DNA from: an uncultured Gluconobacter sp.
GTDB taxonomy: Bacteria; Pseudomonadota; Alphaproteobacteria; Acetobacterales; Acetobacteraceae
Assembly: GCA_937880175.1 (NCBI GenBank)
Contig: CALFLO010000074.1
Location: 30,653 to 94,652 of the forward strand
Direction of reading: 5' to 3'
Length of the DNA stretch: 64,000 bases
Positions 59,299 to 64,000 of this stretch are shown here, piece by piece (within the stretch, counting starts at the first letter, position 1; each line of letters begins with the position of its first letter). Under the pieces are notes generated by a model that saw nothing but the letters and a program-made list of their open reading frames with translations, did not search any database and was not told the DNA's origin. A program made the translations under genes and the position numbers.

Positions 59299-60380
59299 GC
59301 GGTGAATTTCCCGTCGACCAGATCCTGCGTGGAGAATGCATCGAGACGATGAAGACGCTGCCCGATGGGAGCGTGGACTGCATTTTCGCCGATCCGCCGT
59401 ACAACCTTCAGCTACGAGGCGAACTGCGTCGTCCGGACGAGACCGTCGTGGACGGAGTGGACGATGACTGGGACAAGTTCGCGGATTACGCGACCTACGA
59501 CAGTTTTACGCGCGAATGGCTGAGTGAAGCGCGCCGGATCCTGCACAAGGACGGCACGATCTGGGTCATCGGATCGTATCACAACGTTTTCCGGCTGGGT
59601 GCGATCATGCAGGATCTGGGCTTCTGGATCCTGAACGACATCGTCTGGCGCAAATCCAACCCGATGCCGAATTTCCGGGGGCGGCGTTTTACGAACGCGC
59701 ATGAAACGCTGATCTGGGCGGCCCGTGGTCCGCAGAGCAAATACCGGTTCAACTATCAGGCCATGAAGGCCCTGAACGATGATCTTCAGATGCGCTCGGA
59801 CTGGTATCTGCCGCTGTGCACGGGCAATGAGCGTCTGAAAAACGAGCACGGCCTGAAACTGCATCCGACGCAGAAGCCGGAAAGCCTGCTCCATCGCGTT
59901 CTGGTGGCTTCGACCAACGCCAATGACGTGGTCCTCGATCCGTTCTGCGGTAGCGGCACGACGCCGGCCATGGCCAAACGTCTGGGCCGCCATTATATCG
60001 CCATCGAACGTCATCCGGATTACGTCAAGGCCGCCCGGGAGCGTGTGGCGCGTGAAGAGCGCCTGACATCCGAGCAACTCGCGACGACACCCGCCAAGCG
60101 CGAAATGCCGCGTATTCCGTTCGGCAGTTTCGTCGAGACAGGGGTCCTTCCTGCCGGGACGCTGCTCTATGACAAGCAGAAGCGCCTGAAAGCGACCGTC
60201 ACGCCTGATGGAACGCTCGTATCGGGTAACCAGCGCGGCTCCATTCACAAGCTGGGCGCGGTGCTGACGGGAGCGCCGTCCTGCAATGGCTGGACATTCT
60301 GGCACTTCGAGCGGGATGGACAGTTCGTCCAGATCGATGTGTTGCGTCAGGAAAGTCAGGCGCTCCGCAACGTCGGCTGA
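59295..60380 (+). CDS. ccrM: CcrM-type adenine DNA methyltransferase (GANTC)
   Basis: A 361-residue beta-class methyltransferase. The catalytic motif DPPYNLQL is at 33-40, upstream of the AdoMet motif DPFCGSGTT at about 215-223, the beta order. [15 protein letters not shown] lies between. The C-terminal RAMA-like domain (about 270-361) has [18 protein letters not shown] and [11 protein letters not shown]. CcrM-type enzymes methylate the A of GANTC and time the cell cycle in Alphaproteobacteria. The sequence specificity is inferred from the family. Confidence 0.92.
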   Translation: MSGEFPVDQILRGECIETMKTLPDGSVDCIFADPPYNLQLRGELRRPDETVVDGVDDDWDKFADYATYDSFTREWLSEARRILHKDGTIWVIGSYHNVFRLGAIMQDLGFWILNDIVWRKSNPMPNFRGRRFTNAHETLIWAARGPQSKYRFNYQAMKALNDDLQMRSDWYLPLCTGNERLKNEHGLKLHPTQKPESLLHRVLVASTNANDVVLDPFCGSGTTPAMAKRLGRHYIAIERHPDYVKAARERVAREERLTSEQLATTPAKREMPRIPFGSFVETGVLPAGTLLYDKQKRLKATVTPDGTLVSGNQRGSIHKLGAVLTGAPSCNGWTFWHFERDGQFVQIDVLRQESQALRNVG

Positions 60381-60400
60381 GGCAGGGCAAGAGCAGGTAT

Positions 60401-60434
60401 AAAAAAAGCCGGAGATTATGCTCCGGCTTTTTTT
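60401..60434. terminator. Bidirectional terminator between ccrM and the ankyrin gene
   Basis: Seven A, then GCCGGAG (60408-60414), loop ATTATG, CTCCGGC (60421-60427), seven T (60428-60434). It works on both strands for convergent genes. Confidence 0.92.
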
Positions 60435-60452
60435 GTGTCTGGTTCAGAAAAG

Positions 60453-61070
60453 TCAGTGGCCTGCGAAGCCAAGAAAACCGACTGACGGATCCGCTTTTCC
60501 GCCACTCGTATCGAAATGCGGGGATGCCGCGACGAGAGAGCGTTTCGGCGTAACGGACTTTCCGCCAATCGTGAGATGGCCGTTGCCATTCTTCATTTCG
60601 ATGCCCTGATCGGAGACGCTGGTCTCGATCCTGCCATCAGGATTATAGGTCCGCATCGACAGCAGCAGGAACATGATGTCCTTGCGGTTGAGGTCGATCG
60701 CCATATCCAGCGGCGTCTGATCCAGAACATTGTGCCCGCCCATGTCGGCGCCCCGGTTGAGGGCTTCCTTGGCCGCATTCATGGAGCCACGGTTGATGGC
60801 GTCGAACAGCGCCGTGGTCGGGTTCACGTCCGCGCGGGCATGGCCGGAATCGTCCTCGGACCCTTCTGCTCCGGGCAGGGCGGAAGGCGGCGCGGCGCGC
60901 TGGGCGGCCTTGCGGGCCTCGGCCTTCTTCTGGTTGGCTTCGGCTTCCTGTTCAGCCTCGGCGTCGTCGGCATCCTGAGCCTGGGCATGATGCCAGGGTA
61001 CGAGAATCGTCGGCGTCATTGCCAGAGCGGCAACGAGCAGCAGGCGGGGCAGGGTGGGGAGCAGTCGCAT
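60453..61070 (-). CDS. Exported ankyrin-repeat protein
   Basis: A 205-residue protein from the ATG at 61070 (the frame from 61169 is not favoured). A signal peptide at about 1-32 ends AQAQD, followed by a highly charged Ala/Glu/Lys-rich segment (about 34-68), then one or two ankyrin units (TALFDAINRGSMNAAKEALNRGADM and TPLDMAIDLNRKDIMFLLLSM). The Gly/Lys-rich end has no recognised domain. Probably periplasmic and protein-binding. It is the last gene of the minus-strand group with the large membrane protein. Confidence 0.7.
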   Translation of the reverse strand: MRLLPTLPRLLLVAALAMTPTILVPWHHAQAQDADDAEAEQEAEANQKKAEARKAAQRAAPPSALPGAEGSEDDSGHARADVNPTTALFDAINRGSMNAAKEALNRGADMGGHNVLDQTPLDMAIDLNRKDIMFLLLSMRTYNPDGRIETSVSDQGIEMKNGNGHLTIGGKSVTPKRSLVAASPHFDTSGGKADPSVGFLGFAGH

Positions 61071-61147
61071 GATGCCAATATACTGTGATCGATCGTCCTG
61101 TGCGAGTCTGCAGATGCCTCTTGGACGTGCCGGATTGTGACATTTTT

Positions 61148-63187
61148 TCAATGACCTTCCCGCCACCATCCGATTGCGAGGAAAATCAGGGCCGCGAGCA
61201 GCGCTGCCCAGGCCGGGACGAGGTCTTTCGTGCGTGTCTCACCCGCGACCGCGGCGGTCGTGACGGGCAGGCCCATCCAGTCCGAACCGCTCATGGCCGA
61301 TCCTGTGGGAACCTGTCGCAGATGTGGCGTGTGATCCGCGATCCAGGAGACCGATCCGCCGGAGGCTTTGGCACTGGCGCCCATGACGGTCGCGGTGGCG
61401 CGCAGATCCTGATGTTCGATCGGATCATGGGAGACAGGGCTGGCGAAGGCGACAAGACCGTCCTGCCGGACGCTCCAGATTCCGGGCATCGTTGCGGGCA
61501 TCGCAGCGTGCCAGACTCCATTCGTCCGCGTCAGCGACAGGGGCTGGCGCTTTCCATCCGGGATGGTCACGAATGCTTCGGGAGAAACGGACTGACCGGC
61601 GGCATGACGTTCGACTTCGAACTGGCCGTTCTCGATCCGGGCCGTCAGGCGGTTTTCTTCGAGGTCCGGCTCTTTCATCAGCCAGTGTGACAGGCGCCGC
61701 AGAAGCTCGGCCTGCGGTCCTCCGCCACCCTCACCACGCGACCAGAGCCAGAGCTGATCCGACATCAGCATGGCGACACGCCCCTGATCCACGCGGTCGA
61801 GCAGAAGAAGCGGCGCTCCATCGGGACCATGCATCAGGTCTTCGCCATGAGACTGATCCGGATGAAGGGCGCGGTACCACGGACCCCAGTCTTCCGTCAG
61901 ACCAGCGGTCACGGGATGGGTTTTGCCGAGATCGGTCAGAGCCGGGCGGAAGGCGCGGGTGACGATTCCGTCCGTGCCCACATGGGCGGGGAGAATCTGC
62001 GCGAGGCTCGTGTCCTGAAGCGTGCCGTCCTGCGTGAATTCCGGCCCTGCTGTTACCAGCAGCCCACCACCATGTCGGACATAATCGGCGATGTTAGTCA
62101 GGTATTCGTCGGGCAGGATATTGCTGTTGCGAAAGCCGTCCAGAATGATGAGGTCGAAGCTGCGGATCTTTTCCTGAAACAGTTCGCGGATGGGGAACGG
62201 GATCAGCGCCAGATCCGAAAGCGGCGTGCCATCATCGGTATTGGGAGAGCGCAGAATGGTGAAGTGGACGAGATCCACCGACGGGTCGGCCTTCAGCAGC
62301 CGACGCCAGACCCGTTCGCCCTGATTGGGAACACCCGAAACCAGCAGCACGCGCAAGCGGTCCCGAACGCCACGGATGCGGACGACTTCACTGTTGTTTT
62401 CGGTAGACGCTTCCCCGGCCAGAGGGGAGACGGACAGGCCAACCAGTGTTTCGCCCGGATGCTGAACGGGAAGCGTGATGTCCTGCGGCGTGCCCGTCTG
62501 GATCGGGCGTGTCTGAGGCGGGGCGTCGCCGGAGCGGATCGTAAGGATGGCATCGGCAGCGTTCGGGGAGCCGAGATCGTCCACCTGAACGCGGATTGTG
62601 GCGTTCTGTCCGACGATGGCATAGGGCGGCGTGCTCAGGATCCGCAGGCGGCGGTCCTGTTCCTCGCCATGCGCCGTCAGCAGAAGATGCAGCGGAAGCG
62701 TCTGTCCGTCAGCGCCCTGAAAGCGGGCTGGCAGATGGGGCGGGACGTCATGATCCATGCCATCCGTCACGACGATGGCACCCGCGAAACGGCCCTGCGG
62801 CAGGTCAGCGTGATCCAGCGCCTCGAACAGACGGGTCCCATGACCGGTACCGCCCGGAACATCCACACGATGCAGCGTCAGGCCGGGAAGATGGGCGGCG
62901 TCCTGCATGATTTGTTCGGCGGCGCGATCCGCGATGGCGGTCCGCTGTCCGACCTGCATGGAGGCGGAACGATCCACGACCAGAAGGGCATCCTGCGGGA
63001 CCGGGCTTAGTACTGGATGGAGCGAGCGCGGGCCGGACAGCCAGCCCAGAAGAGCCAGAACAGCGAGAGCGCGCCAGAGCATGCCGCGCGCACCACGCAG
63101 GGCGCCGTATATTGCACCGGCAACCGTCAGGATTGCCAGGGTCGCCAGCAGCCAGACCGGCAGCATCGGAGACAGGTCGAACATCAT
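61148..63187 (-). CDS. Large membrane protein with vWA-like and glutamine amidotransferase-like parts
   Basis: A 679-residue protein with two N-terminal membrane helices (about 9-28 and 38-55), a VVDRSASM vWA/MIDAS-type segment at about 69-76, a Rossmann/GATase1-like region at about 270-470 (LRVLLVSGVPNQGERVWRRLL, DLIILDGF and GGGLLVTAGPEF), and a C-terminal membrane helix ending WWREGH. Proteins of this kind lie in MoxR-DUF58-BatA-DUF4159 clusters of Alphaproteobacteria, linked to envelope integrity or stress, but without a firm biochemical role. ATG at 63187 overlaps the DUF4159 stop. Confidence 0.7.
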   Translation of the reverse strand: MMFDLSPMLPVWLLATLAILTVAGAIYGALRGARGMLWRALAVLALLGWLSGPRSLHPVLSPVPQDALLVVDRSASMQVGQRTAIADRAAEQIMQDAAHLPGLTLHRVDVPGGTGHGTRLFEALDHADLPQGRFAGAIVVTDGMDHDVPPHLPARFQGADGQTLPLHLLLTAHGEEQDRRLRILSTPPYAIVGQNATIRVQVDDLGSPNAADAILTIRSGDAPPQTRPIQTGTPQDITLPVQHPGETLVGLSVSPLAGEASTENNSEVVRIRGVRDRLRVLLVSGVPNQGERVWRRLLKADPSVDLVHFTILRSPNTDDGTPLSDLALIPFPIRELFQEKIRSFDLIILDGFRNSNILPDEYLTNIADYVRHGGGLLVTAGPEFTQDGTLQDTSLAQILPAHVGTDGIVTRAFRPALTDLGKTHPVTAGLTEDWGPWYRALHPDQSHGEDLMHGPDGAPLLLLDRVDQGRVAMLMSDQLWLWSRGEGGGGPQAELLRRLSHWLMKEPDLEENRLTARIENGQFEVERHAAGQSVSPEAFVTIPDGKRQPLSLTRTNGVWHAAMPATMPGIWSVRQDGLVAFASPVSHDPIEHQDLRATATVMGASAKASGGSVSWIADHTPHLRQVPTGSAMSGSDWMGLPVTTAAVAGETRTKDLVPAWAALLAALIFLAIGWWREGH

Positions 63188-63951
63188 GGTGCGTCCTCCT
63201 CGTCAACGCTGTCGGGGCTGGTTGCGGCGGCTCCCGTGTCCGGGCTGCCGAGACGGCGGAGCATTTCCGGATACTGGGCCTGATCGTTCTTGTAGTTTCC
63301 GGTCAGCGCATAAAGGACCATGTTCACGCCGAAACGATAGGCCTGCGTGCGCTGGTCCTCGCCCCCGGGCAGGACGGCGAAGGGATGGTTACCCGAACCG
63401 TCCACGGCCCAGGCATGTGCCCAGTCGCCGTTGCCGATAATGACCGGGCTGACATCATCATTCGCTTCATCGCCATTGCGCGCCACATACACGGGCTGTC
63501 CGGCAACGCGGCCGGGAAAGCCGCTATGCAGCAGATAGAAAGTATGCGCGAGAACGTGCTTTTCCGTCAGCTTGGCGAGCGGCGGCACGACGAGACCGTC
63601 GGTGACGCGCTGAAGCGCAGCCCGGGCAGCGGAACTGGTCCCGGAATCCGTGTCGGTGCCCGCGCCCTGCTCGTCGATCAGCAGGATGCCGCCGTGATCC
63701 ATGAACGCATTGAGGGCTTTCGTACGCTCGGGATCAGGCTGCGCATCGGGGGTAATCGGCCAGTACAGGAGCGGATAGAACGCCAGATCGTCCTTGCCGG
63801 GCGTGACGCCGTCCGGATGGCCGAGCGTCGCGGAGCTGCGGGCTGTCGTATAGTCCGAAAGACCCTGAAGTCCCTCGCGGGAGACGGTGTCGATATCGTC
63901 ATGCCCGGTGAGGACATAGGCCAGTCGCGTCTCAAGAGCAGCCTGCGGCAC
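63184..63951 (-). CDS. DUF4159 family protein, 5' end missing
   Basis: The open frame contains VPQAALETRLAYVLTGHDD at its left, LAFYPLLYWPITPDAQ, a GGILLIDEQGAG block and a C-terminal FGVNMVLYALTGNYKNDQAQ. These are typical of the DUF4159 domain, found in the C-terminal part of large membrane proteins of the aerotolerance-like cluster. The N-terminal part and start are missing because the sequence is adapter from 63952 on. Residues read as MYKRQ at its apparent N-terminus are an artefact. Stop at 63184 overlaps the next start. Confidence 0.8.
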   Translation of the reverse strand: MPQAALETRLAYVLTGHDDIDTVSREGLQGLSDYTTARSSATLGHPDGVTPGKDDLAFYPLLYWPITPDAQPDPERTKALNAFMDHGGILLIDEQGAGTDTDSGTSSAARAALQRVTDGLVVPPLAKLTEKHVLAHTFYLLHSGFPGRVAGQPVYVARNGDEANDDVSPVIIGNGDWAHAWAVDGSGNHPFAVLPGGEDQRTQAYRFGVNMVLYALTGNYKNDQAQYPEMLRRLGSPDTGAAATSPDSVDEEDAP

Positions 63952-64000
63952 CTGTCTCTTATACACATCTGACGCTGCCGACGATACTCCTTGTGTAGAT
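63952..64000. other. Illumina Nextera adapter sequence (not genomic)
   Basis: CTGTCTCTTATACACATCT (63952-63970) and GACGCTGCCGACGA (63971-63984) are the reverse complement of the Nextera transposase mosaic end and read-1 side adapter. TACTCCTT (63985-63992) is an 8-base index position, and GTGTAGAT (63993-64000) is the start of the P5 complement. As I remember it, the index reverse complement (AAGGAGTA) is a standard i5 index. The real DNA therefore ends at 63951. Confidence 0.97.

Noticed and set aside
63112..63972. Plus-strand open frame ending in LSLIHI
   Set aside because: It is antisense to the DUF4159 gene and its end is translated from the sequencing adapter.

Overview
The window looks like a piece of an acetic acid bacterium chromosome (Alphaproteobacteria, Acetobacteraceae, most likely Gluconobacter or a close relative). 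The grounds are the high-GC alphaproteobacterial codon use, rpsM-rpsK-rpoA-rplQ without rpsD, an rnhB-ccrM pair with a CcrM-type GANTC methylase, a minCDE locus, several RND efflux systems, and a ribitol/arabinitol-type polyol permease. The genus is inferred from family resemblance, not from a database search.

Layout: 1-2.2 kb holds the 5' part of a TonB-dependent receptor (minus strand) diverging from a secreted MRJP/yellow-family protein. 2.3-4.7 kb (minus) carries a YidB-like gene and minE, minD, minC. 4.75-8.3 kb (plus) holds a GST, an HI0933-type flavoprotein, a small lipoprotein and rmuC; rmuC meets a stand-alone caspase-like protein head-on and the two share their stop bases. 8.9-17.4 kb is an OmpR-type two-component system followed by an RND efflux operon in the order permease, adaptor, outer-membrane factor. 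17.5-28.7 kb is rplK-rplA-rplJ-rplL-rpoB-rpoC. 29.1-45.6 kb is rpsL-rpsG-tuf running into the S10, spc and alpha operons (rpsJ to rplQ, with secY and adk). Two usual neighbours are missing: secE-nusG before rplK, and fusA between rpsG and tuf.

45.9-47.8 kb holds the polyol MFS transporter and two tiny membrane proteins, one of them a DUF1328 gene of 56 codons. 47.8-57.2 kb (minus) is a second, MdtABC-like RND system: adaptor, two permeases, outer-membrane factor. 57.5-60.4 kb (plus) holds a CsbD-like stress protein, a GYF-domain membrane protein, rnhB and ccrM. 60.4-63.95 kb (minus) holds an ankyrin-repeat protein, a large glutamine-amidotransferase-like membrane protein and a truncated DUF4159 gene. 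The last 49 bases (63952-64000) are not genomic: they match the Illumina Nextera transposase adapter, an 8-base index and the start of the P5 sequence, so the real sequence ends at 63951.

Functionally, the core is the transcription/translation machinery, with intercistronic hairpins and internal promoter candidates. It is flanked by envelope-defence modules and by cell-division and chromosome-maintenance genes. The most interesting signals are four GANTC sites clustered upstream of rnhB-ccrM, suggesting methylation-dependent autoregulation; a minimal stand-alone caspase-like (His/Cys dyad) protein; the two synteny breaks in the ribosomal clusters; and a terminator whose 3' arm contains the ribosome binding site of the next gene. 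No CRISPR array, insertion sequence, prophage, tRNA or rRNA gene was seen.
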